64,000 nucleotides of DNA from an uncultured Bacteriovoracaceae bacterium (GCA_937931205.1 CALHBF010000015.1:1-64000), one strand, 5' to 3'; numbered from the stretch's first letter, positions 25,559-34,738 are shown. Numbers and translations are program-made. The notes: generated from the sequence alone by a model not told the origin.

Positions 25559-26941
25559 ATGAAGATGATCACTTTAACACTATTTACACTCTTGGCATTT
25601 TCCACAAATGCTAAGAGTAGTGTTGACTCGAATGCTGAATTTCCAGCAGGGACAGGAACAACTTCCGATTTTTCAGTCCAAGCATTCAGCCATCCTTTGA
25701 GTGGAACCCGAGGAGCTCTTCGCAGAGAATTTCAGGTTGGTAACAGTTTCTTCAATACTGTTTGGGTTGCCACTCCTGCATCCACCACTGCTCGCGATGG
25801 TCTAGGTCCAATTTATAATGCAGTCTCTTGTAGCTCGTGCCATTTTAAAGATGGTCGCGGTCGAGGCCTACCTGAAGAAGATGGAGTGACTGATGTTTCT
25901 CTTCTTTTTAGATTAAGAGTCAAGACTCTTGCTGAAAGCAAGGAAGTCATCCCTCACCCTGTTTACGGAGGACAGTTTCAACCGCAAGGAGTTCCAGGAG
26001 TTCCAGGCGAAGGAATTAGTACTGTTCGATTTGAAAAAATTCAAATCCAGTATCACGATGGATTCTTTGCCCAGTTACTTAAACCTATTTATTCTTTTTT
26101 AGCTCTTAACTATGGCCCATTTACTGAGGCAACCATTGCTTCTCCAAGAGTGGCACCTCAAATGATTGGACTTGGTCTTATTGAAGCTATTAAAGAATCT
26201 GATATTCTAAAGAATGAGGATCCCTTTGATGCTAATGGCGATGGAATTTCTGGCAGGGCCAATAGAGTTTATTCAATTGTAAATCAATCGATCACATTAG
26301 GTCGCTTTGGCTGGAAAGCAGGCAAGGCCAATCTCATCGAACAAAACGCAGCTGCTTTTAACGGCGATATTGGTATCACCAGTCCTCTTTTCCCTGAAGA
26401 AGAATGCACACAGACACAAGCGGCTTGTCTTAATTTAAAAACGGCAGAAGACATCACTATTGAAAGACTTAATGCTGTGACTCTTTATACACAACTATTA
26501 TCAGTTCCTGCTCGCAGAAATTTCTCAAAACCTGAAGTGATTAAAGGACAGAAAGTTTTTCATCAGATCAGCTGTGCTAGTTGCCATACCCCAAGCTATA
26601 TTACGGGAGACTCTCCTATCGAGGGTCTGGCCAATCAAAGAATTTATCCATACTCCGATTTTTTATTACATGATATGGGTGATGGACTTGCTGATGATCT
26701 TCAAGAGTATTTTAATGAGGATGAAGCAACAACCAGAGAATGGAGAACTCCTCCACTTTGGGGATTGGGGCTTATTCCTACAGTTAATGGCCACTCTCGC
26801 TATCTTCATGATGGAAGAGCAAGAAGCTTAGAAGAAGCCATTCTTTGGCATGGAGGGGAAGCTCAGAAATCCAGAGATGCCTTTATGCAACTGCCAAGTA
26901 CTGATCGAAGCAATCTACTTGAATTTTTAAATAGTTTATAA
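25559..26941 (+). CDS. Di-heme c-type cytochrome, COG3488/DHOR thiol oxidoreductase-like
   Basis: 460 residues with a signal peptide. Two heme c sites are visible: CSSCHFKDGRG (Cys91-Cys94-His95) and CASCHTP (about residue 345). It also has DGxGLPEEDG-like loops, FDANGDGISGRAN (a Ca-binding-like turn), RTPPLWGLG and YLHDGRARSLEEAI typical of the DUF1111/COG3488 family related to di-heme peroxidases. Periplasmic electron transfer is likely. Imelysin and DHOR genes commonly pair, which supports an iron or metal redox role. Confidence 0.88.
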   Translation: MKMITLTLFTLLAFSTNAKSSVDSNAEFPAGTGTTSDFSVQAFSHPLSGTRGALRREFQVGNSFFNTVWVATPASTTARDGLGPIYNAVSCSSCHFKDGRGRGLPEEDGVTDVSLLFRLRVKTLAESKEVIPHPVYGGQFQPQGVPGVPGEGISTVRFEKIQIQYHDGFFAQLLKPIYSFLALNYGPFTEATIASPRVAPQMIGLGLIEAIKESDILKNEDPFDANGDGISGRANRVYSIVNQSITLGRFGWKAGKANLIEQNAAAFNGDIGITSPLFPEEECTQTQAACLNLKTAEDITIERLNAVTLYTQLLSVPARRNFSKPEVIKGQKVFHQISCASCHTPSYITGDSPIEGLANQRIYPYSDFLLHDMGDGLADDLQEYFNEDEATTREWRTPPLWGLGLIPTVNGHSRYLHDGRARSLEEAILWHGGEAQKSRDAFMQLPSTDRSNLLEFLNSL

Positions 26942-26951
26942 CGGAGATAAT

Positions 26952-27476
26952 ATGAAATTAATGACAACTCTTTTTTTCATGGCACTGGCCACAACGACAA
27001 TGGCCAATGATACCTGGACTGAAACATTTAAACTTCCGGAAGGGACAACTTACAGGGCCAAAGCAGCAGGCTTTGATTGCGGAACCTTTAATAATAAATA
27101 TGTTCAGGCCCCAATTGAATACCTTGAACGCCAAGTTGAATTCAAGCAGCTATCAGCTGATAAAGACCTGAACAAATTTCTTTTTGAAGCAGTTTATCCT
27201 GCTGAAAATGGCGTAACTTGTACTTATGGCGTTTTCTTTGATCGCAGCCGCGATACTAAGACATTAAATTTCACTCACTCAGTAGTTGTTACAACTGAGG
27301 GTAATGAAGAAGCTTGTGTTGCGACACAAAACTTCTTAGATGCTCAACTGACTTCTCTTCCCTATGAAGGTTCTAAAAGAGGGCTTCGCTATATCGCTGC
27401 TCAAATTTTAACAGAAACAGCTAATGATGTTTGTGAATCAGGAAATGTTAGAATTGTTTTTGATCGTCGACTCTAA
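26952..27476 (+). CDS. Periplasmic protein of the imelysin operon, unknown
   Basis: 174 residues with a signal peptide (MALATTTMA then NDTW). The mature protein has four Cys and is beta-rich with no recognised motif. It follows the di-heme gene by 10 nt with a GGAG site and is followed by a perfect terminator, so it is the third gene of the operon. The function is presumably linked to the imelysin/DHOR pair. Confidence 0.7.
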   Translation: MKLMTTLFFMALATTTMANDTWTETFKLPEGTTYRAKAAGFDCGTFNNKYVQAPIEYLERQVEFKQLSADKDLNKFLFEAVYPAENGVTCTYGVFFDRSRDTKTLNFTHSVVVTTEGNEEACVATQNFLDAQLTSLPYEGSKRGLRYIAAQILTETANDVCESGNVRIVFDRRL

Positions 27477-27480
27477 AATG

Positions 27481-27508
27481 AAAAGGCCCTCACAAGAGGG
27501 CCTTTTTT
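27481..27508. terminator. Bidirectional terminator
   Basis: A perfect 9-bp stem AAGGCCCTC/GAGGGCCTT with the loop ACAA and six T on the plus side; four A upstream serve the minus strand. It separates the imelysin operon from the convergent barrel gene. Confidence 0.85.
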
Positions 27509-28628
27509 AAAATGCATATCCTAAGCTAACTGAACTGACTGAATTTTTAAACTCGTTATCACTTTTTCCAGAGATCTGATTTCGTCTATGATGAAGACCA
27601 ATAATGTAACTTCCTCTCGAACCTAAACGATAAAAGGCACTCGCCCCATAGTCCAATCCTGTAAGAGATTCAGAACCACTGCTTAAAAAGACATAACCAA
27701 CGTTTGCAGCAACAGAAAGTCTGTCGCTAAAATAATAAGCTCCTTCATAAAATGCTCTATGAAGAAACTGCTTCTCTGCCATGGCAGTTGATGCATTCTC
27801 TTGAATCATAAATGATTGTTTTGCATCATAACCAAATAATGAATGAAATGAATTACTCTTTCTAAACAGTCCTAGAGAGAACTCAGGAGAAGTGCTTGAT
27901 GAACTTTTTTTATCACTGCTTTTTGAATACTCTAGATTTTGAAACTGACTCATACCAAATTTAGCAAAGATACTATAAGTTTCATTCATCTTAAAATTCA
28001 TCTGAGCAGATGCGCGAAGAGAAGTGTATTTTAAATTTTCAGAGGAAGTTGATACTTCTTCTTGTCCATAACTTACATCTAAAACTAACTTATGCTTTGA
28101 AAAAAAGCTTGTCTCTCCTGTCGCAACCACTGTTTCCATTTTTGCAACAGAAGCAATCTCACGACTTCCATCCTGTCTTGAACCGATCACCCAGCGAATA
28201 TCTCTCACCTGCGCCTGATTCGTAACAAGTTCTAAATCAATAACATCATAAGGAAATTGAACGGCCTTAAGAAAAGCAATAACTTCTTCCTTAGATACTT
28301 TCTCTTTTTTATAGTCTTCTAACATTTGATTGAGATCTTCAAAACGAAACTTCTTAGGTGCAATGCTCGCAACATTTCTCATCACTTCTTCAGTGGTAAA
28401 ACTAAAAAACCAACGTACTGTTGCTACTCCGTATTTGTTCGTCACAATATCAACGTCTTTAACATCCGTTGGAAAATTCGTTCTATTCACGAATCCAAGA
28501 AACTCTTCCTTCGTCGCCTTCCCTTCAACATATTTACTCATTAACTCTTTTAGTTCTATTGATGATGCTCTCGCACCCGATAAAACTATCATTATTGAAC
28601 AGAATAAAAGAATTTTGGTTTTAAGCAT
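27507..28628 (-). CDS. Outer-membrane beta-barrel protein with N-terminal helical repeats
   Basis: About 373 residues. A signal peptide (cleavage after ARA or ASS) is followed by two tandem copies of a roughly 55-residue unit, each with a KEEFLGF/KEEVIAF helix then FP-DV-D-x-VTN and a VRW or IRW strand. The C-terminal 220 residues are alternating strands ending in SLGYAF, a barrel signature. The ATG at 28628 follows GGAG. No family is recognised; the repeats could be a periplasmic ligand-binding plug. Confidence 0.6.
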   Translation of the reverse strand: MLKTKILLFCSIMIVLSGARASSIELKELMSKYVEGKATKEEFLGFVNRTNFPTDVKDVDIVTNKYGVATVRWFFSFTTEEVMRNVASIAPKKFRFEDLNQMLEDYKKEKVSKEEVIAFLKAVQFPYDVIDLELVTNQAQVRDIRWVIGSRQDGSREIASVAKMETVVATGETSFFSKHKLVLDVSYGQEEVSTSSENLKYTSLRASAQMNFKMNETYSIFAKFGMSQFQNLEYSKSSDKKSSSSTSPEFSLGLFRKSNSFHSLFGYDAKQSFMIQENASTAMAEKQFLHRAFYEGAYYFSDRLSVAANVGYVFLSSGSESLTGLDYGASAFYRLGSRGSYIIGLHHRRNQISGKSDNEFKNSVSSVSLGYAF

Positions 28629-28703
28629 AAAAGGAGCTCCTTCCACAACTAATCGGCATGAAATAAATTTCCTTTAAGTCCTTAAATTACCAAAGATAAT
28701 TGC

Positions 28704-29147
28704 TCAGACTTTATAAAGAGCTACTCCTTCATACATAAAGCTTCCATTGAGATTTATTTGATAAGTGATATGGCAAGATTGAGAAATCATGAAGTTTATT
28801 CCGCAATACTTTGTCATTGAGCCTTCAACTGCACGTAGTAGTTTGGCCTGATCTAGGGGACCAAAACAATCAAATATCAGCTTCGCTGTCTTGAAATGAA
28901 TAGGAAAATCCACTGTCTGCTCTGCTTCGATCTCAATCTGAAACTGCTCTATCTGCTGTCTCATCTTCTTTAAAGTTAAAAGAACATCTATTCCTGCACA
29001 TCCCATCATTGCATTTAAGAGCAATTCTTTAGGACTCGGATACTGAGCTTCTCCTCCATGTTCAAGCGAAGCATCTATCCGCGACTTCAGATCTCGATTA
29101 TTGCATTCAAATTGCATATTCTTAATCCACTTCATATTGGCTTCCAT
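28704..29147 (-). CDS. OsmC/YhfA-family protein
   Basis: 147 residues of the OsmC/Ohr fold. The first redox Cys is in MMGCAGIDV and the second in TKYCGINFMI, with PSPKELLLNAMMGC typical of the YhfA/OsmC branch. Ohr-type members reduce organic hydroperoxides; YhfA-type members are less defined. It is divergent from the rhodanese gene, which suggests a shared thiol/sulphur-stress control region of about 70 nt. Confidence 0.8.
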   Translation of the reverse strand: MEANMKWIKNMQFECNNRDLKSRIDASLEHGGEAQYPSPKELLLNAMMGCAGIDVLLTLKKMRQQIEQFQIEIEAEQTVDFPIHFKTAKLIFDCFGPLDQAKLLRAVEGSMTKYCGINFMISQSCHITYQINLNGSFMYEGVALYKV

Positions 29148-29219
29148 AATTTTGTCCTATTTCAAAATGCTTGAGATCTATGATAATAACTTTAATAGAA
29201 ATTTTCGAGGAGTCACCTA

Positions 29220-29555
29220 ATGAAGAATACAATTGTGAATATTGATGGAGTTCCCACAGTACAAGTCAACGATCCGAGCGAACTGGGTCAATTCGTTTTG
29301 ATTGATGTCAGAAGACCTGATGAATACACTGGAGAACTTGGACATATCAATGGTGCAAAATTAGTTACCCTAGGCCCAGACCTTGATACCTATTTGGCCC
29401 ATGGAAACAAAGAGGATAAAATTCTTTTTATCTGTCGTTCGGGAATGCGCTCAGCAAATGCCACTATGAATGCCTTGAGCTTAGGTTATAAAAGTGTTTT
29501 CAATATGGAAGGCGGCATGCTTCTTTGGAAACAAAAAAACTTCCCTAGCGTCTAA
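29220..29555 (+). CDS. Single-domain rhodanese-like protein
   Basis: 111 residues forming one rhodanese domain. It shows LIDVRRPDEYTGELGHINGA and the active-site loop CRSGMRS with Cys72, followed by the GG-W ending (MEGGMLLWK) typical of the family. It is cytoplasmic, since there is no signal peptide. It likely transfers sulphur or handles persulphides. A GAGGAG site lies 8 nt before ATG. It is divergent from OsmC and convergent with nnrS. Confidence 0.88.
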   Translation: MKNTIVNIDGVPTVQVNDPSELGQFVLIDVRRPDEYTGELGHINGAKLVTLGPDLDTYLAHGNKEDKILFICRSGMRSANATMNALSLGYKSVFNMEGGMLLWKQKNFPSV

Positions 29556-29562
29556 ATGTAAC

Positions 29563-29581
29563 GAGGCCCTTAATGGGCCTC
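29563..29581. terminator. Bidirectional terminator between rhodanese and nnrS
   Basis: A 7-bp stem GAGGCCC/GGGCCTC with a 5-nt loop overlaps the nnrS stop codon. It lies 8 nt after the rhodanese stop. The T tract is weak. Confidence 0.5.
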
Positions 29582-30706
29582 ATTATCATTAGTAAAAACA
29601 TATCTTAAGTATTTTATACTCCAAATCAGTACGCCCACAACCAAGACAAATGAACTATAGGCCAGATGCTTTAAGTAACCATCAGGCATGAGAAAGGCAG
29701 AAACTCTCGTTGCTGCTGCTAAGATAATTAAAAAGGTAACCAGGTAAAGAATCTTTGAATCTTCTAATTGAGATTTTTTCGGCCCGTGAGAGACTAGCAC
29801 TCTTGTTGCTATCAATAAACTCATCAAGACAATTCCACTAATGAAGAATGAGTGAGTTCCGTGAATGACTCCATCACTCCATAGCGCCTTGAGTGCAAAG
29901 CTAATGACTATAAACCAAGCACTTGTCCAAATACTCCAAGTAAGAGCAGTTCTTTGCTTAGGAAAAACAATCAGCTTCCAATACTGAGTGGCCACAATTA
30001 ATACGCTGATTAATCTCACCCATAGTCCGATATTTTCAGGTAGAAAGTAGCTAATAATAAAAGACCCTATGACAGGCCAGAAATGCCAAGGAACAGTTTT
30101 AATAATAGAGACAGGCCTTTCATAATGCTCGCGCTGAGCACTCACTATTTCCACATGCCCAAGAATTCCTGGGATCAATCTCCCACCTACTCCTAAAATG
30201 ATGGCAGCAATAGCTCCTTCATGATGAAGATGACGAAAATTTTCTGGATCAAAAAAGATAGAGAGTATTGAAGATAAGAGCCAGAGAAAGAGTCCAACAA
30301 AAATAAAAACAAAACTATAAGGAGGATTCTCTTTTCTTTTAAAAATTCGGATCAGCAAGAAAAAAAGAATCGTAGCTACTTGCAAGGCAGAAATAGCAAA
30401 CACCGCGCTTGAGTTATCTTGATAAGCAAAAAAGATTCCCGCAATAGTCACTGCTACATAAGAGATGATTTCGAAAATACGAGCGCTCATAGTTTTAGAA
30501 AAACGAGGAACTGCTGTCATCAAGAAGCCACCAATAAAAAGACCCGTGAAACCATTAATGACTAAATAGCGGTGAACAAGCACGGGATAGACATCTGGAT
30601 TCCAAATGAGAGGCAACCAAAGTAGAACTCCCCAAAGAAGTGAGATAATCCCTAGGGGGAAGCAGATACGATAGGGGCCTTCGAGCAGTACTGGTAATAA
30701 TTTCAT
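29570..30706 (-). CDS. nnrS: NnrS-family heme-copper membrane protein
   Basis: 378 residues with about 12 hydrophobic segments. The N-terminus fits NnrS (PYRICFPLGI, then WHP/NPDVYPVLVHRYLVINGF), and later come HHEGAIAAIILGVGGRLIPGILGH and THSFFISGIVLMSLLIATRVLVSHG with conserved His. NnrS proteins relieve nitric-oxide stress in denitrifiers and other bacteria. A 14-bp palindrome with the TGAT-N4-ATCA core lies 9 nt upstream of the start. Confidence 0.85.
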   Translation of the reverse strand: MKLLPVLLEGPYRICFPLGIISLLWGVLLWLPLIWNPDVYPVLVHRYLVINGFTGLFIGGFLMTAVPRFSKTMSARIFEIISYVAVTIAGIFFAYQDNSSAVFAISALQVATILFFLLIRIFKRKENPPYSFVFIFVGLFLWLLSSILSIFFDPENFRHLHHEGAIAAIILGVGGRLIPGILGHVEIVSAQREHYERPVSIIKTVPWHFWPVIGSFIISYFLPENIGLWVRLISVLIVATQYWKLIVFPKQRTALTWSIWTSAWFIVISFALKALWSDGVIHGTHSFFISGIVLMSLLIATRVLVSHGPKKSQLEDSKILYLVTFLIILAAATRVSAFLMPDGYLKHLAYSSFVLVVGVLIWSIKYLRYVFTNDNEAH

Positions 30707-30714
30707 AACAAACC

Positions 30715-30728
30715 CTGATTTAAATCAG
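30715..30728. promoter_or_regulatory. CRP/FNR-type palindrome at nnrS
   Basis: CTGATTTAAATCAG is a perfect dyad whose core TGAT-N4-ATCA matches the half-sites and spacing used by FNR/NNR-type regulators. NnrS genes are often under such control. It touches the nnrS ribosome site, so it would repress if used for nnrS; it is about 160 nt from the divergent transporter gene. Confidence 0.35.
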
Positions 30729-30828
30729 CTTTATCTTACTGTTTTTACTGATCTTTTTTATAAGCATAAGAGCAAATTTTCGTTTTGTCCGTAGAATATA
30801 TAGAGTTCGTGTTTTATCCACCAAACAT

Positions 30829-30857
30829 TTGACAACACTACTAAACAATTGTTAAAA
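30829..30857 (+). promoter_or_regulatory. Putative sigma70 promoter of the substrate-binding protein gene
   Basis: Consensus TTGACA (30829-30834), a 17-nt spacer and TTAAAA (30852-30857, weak -10), about 30 nt upstream of the start codon at 30887. Confidence 0.4.
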
Positions 30858-30886
30858 GTTCAGCAAATATTCTAAAAGGAACAATA

Positions 30887-31873
30887 ATGAAAAACGTTAT
30901 CCTTGCTCTTATGTTGTTTTCAGCGTTCTCTGCTTTTGCAAAAGAAGTAACTATTTATTCAGTTTACCCAGGTGAAGAACTAGCACCGATTTTTGCTCCT
31001 TTCACAGAAAGAACAGGTATTACTGTTAACTTCGTATCAGGTACAACTAATGAGTTAGTTGCTAAACTCCAAGAAGAAGGCAGAAACACAGCTGCTGATC
31101 TTTATCTAGATAAAGATATGACTTTCTTAAGTGCTGCAAAAGAAAAAGGAATCTTCAAAAATTTTACTTCGCAAACGGTGAAAGGAAACGTTCCTGCTCA
31201 TCTTCGTGACAATCAAGATCTTTGGACACTCGTTTTCTACCGCGCTCGCGTTATCATGTATAACCCGAATAAAGTTTCTGCTGATGAGCTTTCAACTTAT
31301 GAAGCTCTTGGAGATGCAAAATGGTACAAGCGCCTATGTGTTCGTACTTCTACTAATAGCTACAATCAGGCCCTTGGTGCTTATTTTGTAAGACACCTTG
31401 GAGCAATGAAGACTTTTGATCTTCTTACTTCATGGGTGAAAAACTTTTCTGTAGACCCTATTTCAAATGACCGTGGTGTCATTCAAGCTGTTGCTGATGG
31501 AAAATGTGATGTTGGTATTGCTAATACTTACTACTTACCAGCATTCATCCGTGCTAATCCTGAATTCCCAGTAAAAGTATTCTTCCCGAATCAAAAAGAT
31601 TTCGGAGCACATGTTAACGGTGTTGGTATCGGTATTGTAAAGCATGCTAAGAATGTAAAAGAAGCTAATTTGCTACTTGAATACTTCACATCTGTAGAAG
31701 TTCAAACTCCAGTTGCAGCTGCTTTCAGCCAGTATCCGGTAAACCCAAAAGCCGATATGATCAAAATCCTAAAAGACTTTGGGGCATTCAAAGAAGATAC
31801 AGTAAATATCTCTGAAGTTGCTGAGCGTACAAGTCTAGCAAGCGGTCTCTTCCCACTAGCTAACTATAAATAA
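30887..31873 (+). CDS. Iron(III)-type ABC transporter substrate-binding protein (FutA/FbpA-like)
   Basis: 328 residues with a signal peptide (cleavage after AFA). The mature start EVTIYSVYPGEELAPIFAPF and the FERTG-like segment TERTGITV are typical of the periplasmic ferric-binding family. It also has ADLYLDKD and the tyrosine-containing IANTYYLPAF, where FutA/FbpA proteins place iron-binding Tyr residues. No permease or ATPase gene is adjacent. A strong AAGGAA site and a terminator show it is monocistronic. Confidence 0.88.
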   Translation: MKNVILALMLFSAFSAFAKEVTIYSVYPGEELAPIFAPFTERTGITVNFVSGTTNELVAKLQEEGRNTAADLYLDKDMTFLSAAKEKGIFKNFTSQTVKGNVPAHLRDNQDLWTLVFYRARVIMYNPNKVSADELSTYEALGDAKWYKRLCVRTSTNSYNQALGAYFVRHLGAMKTFDLLTSWVKNFSVDPISNDRGVIQAVADGKCDVGIANTYYLPAFIRANPEFPVKVFFPNQKDFGAHVNGVGIGIVKHAKNVKEANLLLEYFTSVEVQTPVAAAFSQYPVNPKADMIKILKDFGAFKEDTVNISEVAERTSLASGLFPLANYK

Positions 31874-31885
31874 TTTTGCTGATTT

Positions 31886-31919
31886 CCCCACCTGTAGATT
31901 TATGGGTGGGGTTCTTTTT
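31886..31919 (+). terminator. Rho-independent terminator
   Basis: The stem CCCCACC/GGTGGGG (31886-31892, 31905-31911) is followed by TTCTTTTT, just after the substrate-binding protein gene. Confidence 0.8.
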
Positions 31920-32535
31920 AGAAAGTGTAATTTAATCCCAACATCACTTTCATCATGGTTGTAGAAACTTTTGTTCCCATTCCCTTTCCAATACCAAGCT
32001 CACCTTTAAAAGACCAATTATCTCTAAAAGCATAAGTCATACCGCCATGACCTCCTATATTGAGGAGAAGATCCGACTTCTTTGCAGACTCAGTTGTATA
32101 GATGAGATAGCCAAACCCTAGCTCAGCCCCCACATAATAACGCATGCTCGGAGATATTCTAAGTCGAACAGACTCATCATCTCTTTTAACGTCAGCCGAG
32201 AGTCCATTGAAGTAATAATTCATTCCACCGCCACCTAAGATAAGACCAGCTCCAGTTGAAGGCATGAATGGCACAATTCCTCTGGCGTAGATCTCTTTTT
32301 TATCATCAAGGGGACGGTTGTAAGTCATATCAAGTGAGATAACAGCACTGCTTCCAGAGCCTGCTTCTTCAGCTTCCTCTCCCTCTTCTGACTCTAGAGC
32401 ACTTGGAGATTCGGTAAATGAAACGTTGACCATTCCAAGAGAGATTGAAAAAGAATCGGCCAGATCTGCAGCGAGAACATGATGTGCAGGCAAAACTAAC
32501 AAAGAAAAAAGAAGGAGTTTAAATAACAACTTCAT
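31918..32535 (-). CDS. Small outer-membrane beta-barrel-like protein
   Basis: 205 residues with a signal peptide (cleavage after VLA, about residue 22). An early acidic stretch (SEEGEEAEEAGSG) is followed by alternating strands and a C-terminus KVMLGLNYTF with a terminal Phe. The size suits an 8-strand barrel. The start overlaps the upstream gene by 17 nt, so the two are co-expressed. Family unknown. Confidence 0.6.
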   Translation of the reverse strand: MKLLFKLLLFSLLVLPAHHVLAADLADSFSISLGMVNVSFTESPSALESEEGEEAEEAGSGSSAVISLDMTYNRPLDDKKEIYARGIVPFMPSTGAGLILGGGGMNYYFNGLSADVKRDDESVRLRISPSMRYYVGAELGFGYLIYTTESAKKSDLLLNIGGHGGMTYAFRDNWSFKGELGIGKGMGTKVSTTMMKVMLGLNYTF

Positions 32536-33259
32536 TCCTTTTCATCACTGTTAATTGCGATTCTGCGAAAGTGAATTCCACATTGATTTTTCGTTTAGTT
32601 TTATCGCTTTTCTTGGCCTTATGAACAACTTCGATATCCTGCGAATGAGTCTCTTTCAGAACTTTAATTGCACTCCACAAAGCTTTTTCTTCGTCGGGTG
32701 TTGTTACGAGAAGATTAAACTCATAATGAGCCTTCTCATCATTCACTTCACTCTTAAAGTCTTTGAGAATAAAGCCGTGATTTGAAAACAACTGGAGAAT
32801 AAGAGTTTCGAAATCTCTCTTTGCGACTTCATCTTGTTTTTCTAATTCGAAAGGAGGAGCTTCATCGCTTTGCGAATTTTCTGAAATAGAATCTGACAAT
32901 TCTATCGCAATAGAAGATGTATCTTCCAGCTGTTCAACAGCTTCTGCGACTTCCTGAGTAAAGGATGAAGCGTTTAGAATAACGACTTCTTCAAAAGAAA
33001 GAATTTCTTCAATCGACAGAACTTTCTGTCTATTAACATCTAAATGGAATGATTGAATATACTGAGATGCAAAGATACGAGACATCTCTTCTATTCCTAA
33101 AATATCATCAACTGAACGATGAACTTCCGTCTCGTCCATAAAGCGATCACATAACATTAAAAGTTCGATCTTAGAAAACTTATCCAGGGCTTCTTTCTGC
33201 TCTTTGATAAGGCTTCTTTTATGCTGATGTTGTGTGATTATCGTCTTAAGACTCTTCAT
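32519..33259 (-). CDS. Hypothetical cytoplasmic protein
   Basis: 246 residues with no signal peptide or membrane helix. The N-terminal 90 residues are helical and charged, the middle is acidic and probably disordered (rich in Glu/Ser/Asp), and the C-terminal 95 residues look like an alpha/beta domain ending in INVEFTFAES. No ribosome site is obvious. It overlaps the barrel gene downstream by 17 nt. I do not recognise the family. Confidence 0.55.
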   Translation of the reverse strand: MKSLKTIITQHQHKRSLIKEQKEALDKFSKIELLMLCDRFMDETEVHRSVDDILGIEEMSRIFASQYIQSFHLDVNRQKVLSIEEILSFEEVVILNASSFTQEVAEAVEQLEDTSSIAIELSDSISENSQSDEAPPFELEKQDEVAKRDFETLILQLFSNHGFILKDFKSEVNDEKAHYEFNLLVTTPDEEKALWSAIKVLKETHSQDIEVVHKAKKSDKTKRKINVEFTFAESQLTVMKRNEVVI

Positions 33260-33314
33260 ACAAATTATTCTAAATGTTTTAAATAAAACTTAATACAAAG
33301 GAAAAAAATGCCTT

Positions 33315-34682
33315 CTAAAAGACATAGGCAAAATTCATAAAGAACGAATCCTGAGAAATAGAAAAATTATTTAAACTTCGGGAGGTTACCTCTTCTTTGG
33401 ACATAAAGACTCCAAGCCTGATTTTTTTCAATAATAATTCCGCACCCAAGCTGTAACGGCTGGCATCCAACTTAATGTCCTTATCACTCATAAAACTGCT
33501 TTTAGAGAAGAAATTCTGTGCGTACAAGGCCTGAAGTGAGAGGGAGAACAGCTTCCAGTTGAAAGTTCTCTCAACTCCAAACTGGGCCCATACCAGATGA
33601 TTCTCCGACATTTTTAATCCGTCATTATATTCGGCGAGGTTAATGAAAATCTGATTATCATAATGAGCGCCTATTAAGAGATCGAAAGGAAGGAAATCTA
33701 CCGTTTTTAAGAACTGAGCGTGGACATTTCGAAGATCGGGAACATTGAAGTCCACTTTATTCACTTTCAGCGCCTTCAGGTTCATCACTGATAAAACAAA
33801 ATCATCACCCTTAGTATCAGAAAGATTTTTTCGGTATGTCATTCTTGGACCGACGTAATTTAAGTTATTGGTAATGTTTAGCAGGTACTGACTTTGCAGA
33901 TGTCTATTTAAATAGACCAGATCAACGGCAAGACTTGATTCTCGTGGTCTCATTCCTTTGCCAAAAGGGTTATCATTTTTTTTCATCTCCCCTTCAGTAA
34001 GAAGAGTCAGCTCAGCGGTAGCGTTTTCTTTTTTTTGCTCGTTAAGAGAAGCATCTTTTTTGCGACTCTCCTCAGTTACTTTGCCTAAATTCTTCACGAT
34101 ATCTTTCCTCAGATCAGTCAAATCTTTGGAAGCCTTTTCATTCATAGAATTATCAAGGGGTGCATTTTTTAAATACTGAGGAATCTCTTTATTATTAAGA
34201 GAAGTTATTATGGGTTCATTGGCCTGTTGAGCTTGAGCAAATTCAGGATTCTCCTTCATTAGTAAACTCTGAAGCTTTCGGGCCATTCCCTTACCATAAA
34301 GAACTTCAACAAGATTAATGCGACTTTGCAGGAGAACGAATCTTTCTGGAACAAATCCGGCCCAAGATTCCTTAAGGATGCGAGAACTTTTCCCAGAGAT
34401 TTGTTTGACTTCGATTAGGTATCCAAACTCCCCTTTATAAGAAATCTGAACATCAAGATAGTTTATGGGTTTATCTGGATCTTGTGGCCGAGTAGATAAG
34501 AAAATCTCATATTTTTTAAAACGCCTGATGGTATCGAGACTGATTTTTCTCAGTTGAGTTTGATAGAAAGATTTTTTTTCTCCCTCTACCCGAGCCTCCT
34601 GAATCAGCAAAGGAACAAGCTTATCCTGCGCTAAACTTAGCTGACTAAAACACAGAAGTATGAAGAAAATAAATTTGATCAT
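33315..34682 (-). CDS. Two-domain envelope protein: periplasmic head plus C-terminal barrel
   Basis: 455 residues. The signal peptide ends near SLA. Residues 20-150 form a mixed alpha/beta domain, including a YLDVQISYKGEFGYLIEV strand pair like those in secretin- or TolB-type modules. A charged linker (residues 150-235) leads to roughly 200 residues of strands ending NFAYVF, a barrel signature. It is divergent from motA and shares its 110-nt control region, so it could take part in the same envelope machine. Not assigned to a family. Confidence 0.55.
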   Translation of the reverse strand: MIKFIFFILLCFSQLSLAQDKLVPLLIQEARVEGEKKSFYQTQLRKISLDTIRRFKKYEIFLSTRPQDPDKPINYLDVQISYKGEFGYLIEVKQISGKSSRILKESWAGFVPERFVLLQSRINLVEVLYGKGMARKLQSLLMKENPEFAQAQQANEPIITSLNNKEIPQYLKNAPLDNSMNEKASKDLTDLRKDIVKNLGKVTEESRKKDASLNEQKKENATAELTLLTEGEMKKNDNPFGKGMRPRESSLAVDLVYLNRHLQSQYLLNITNNLNYVGPRMTYRKNLSDTKGDDFVLSVMNLKALKVNKVDFNVPDLRNVHAQFLKTVDFLPFDLLIGAHYDNQIFINLAEYNDGLKMSENHLVWAQFGVERTFNWKLFSLSLQALYAQNFFSKSSFMSDKDIKLDASRYSLGAELLLKKIRLGVFMSKEEVTSRSLNNFSISQDSFFMNFAYVF

Positions 34683-34712
34683 GACTTATTATAAGAGTGA
34701 GTTCCGATTGTC

Positions 34713-34738
34713 CAAAATGAGGATATTTCTTCCGATAT
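34713..34738 (+). promoter_or_regulatory. FliA (sigma28)-like promoter of motAB
   Basis: CAAA (34713-34716), 14 nt, then TCCGATAT (34731-34738), 54 nt upstream of motA. It has the same architecture as the boxes before mcp1 and cheA2. Confidence 0.45.

Noticed and set aside
28330..28677. 115-codon plus-strand open frame
   Set aside because: It is antisense to the 5' part of the barrel gene at 27507-28628, which has a clear signal peptide, repeats and ribosome site.
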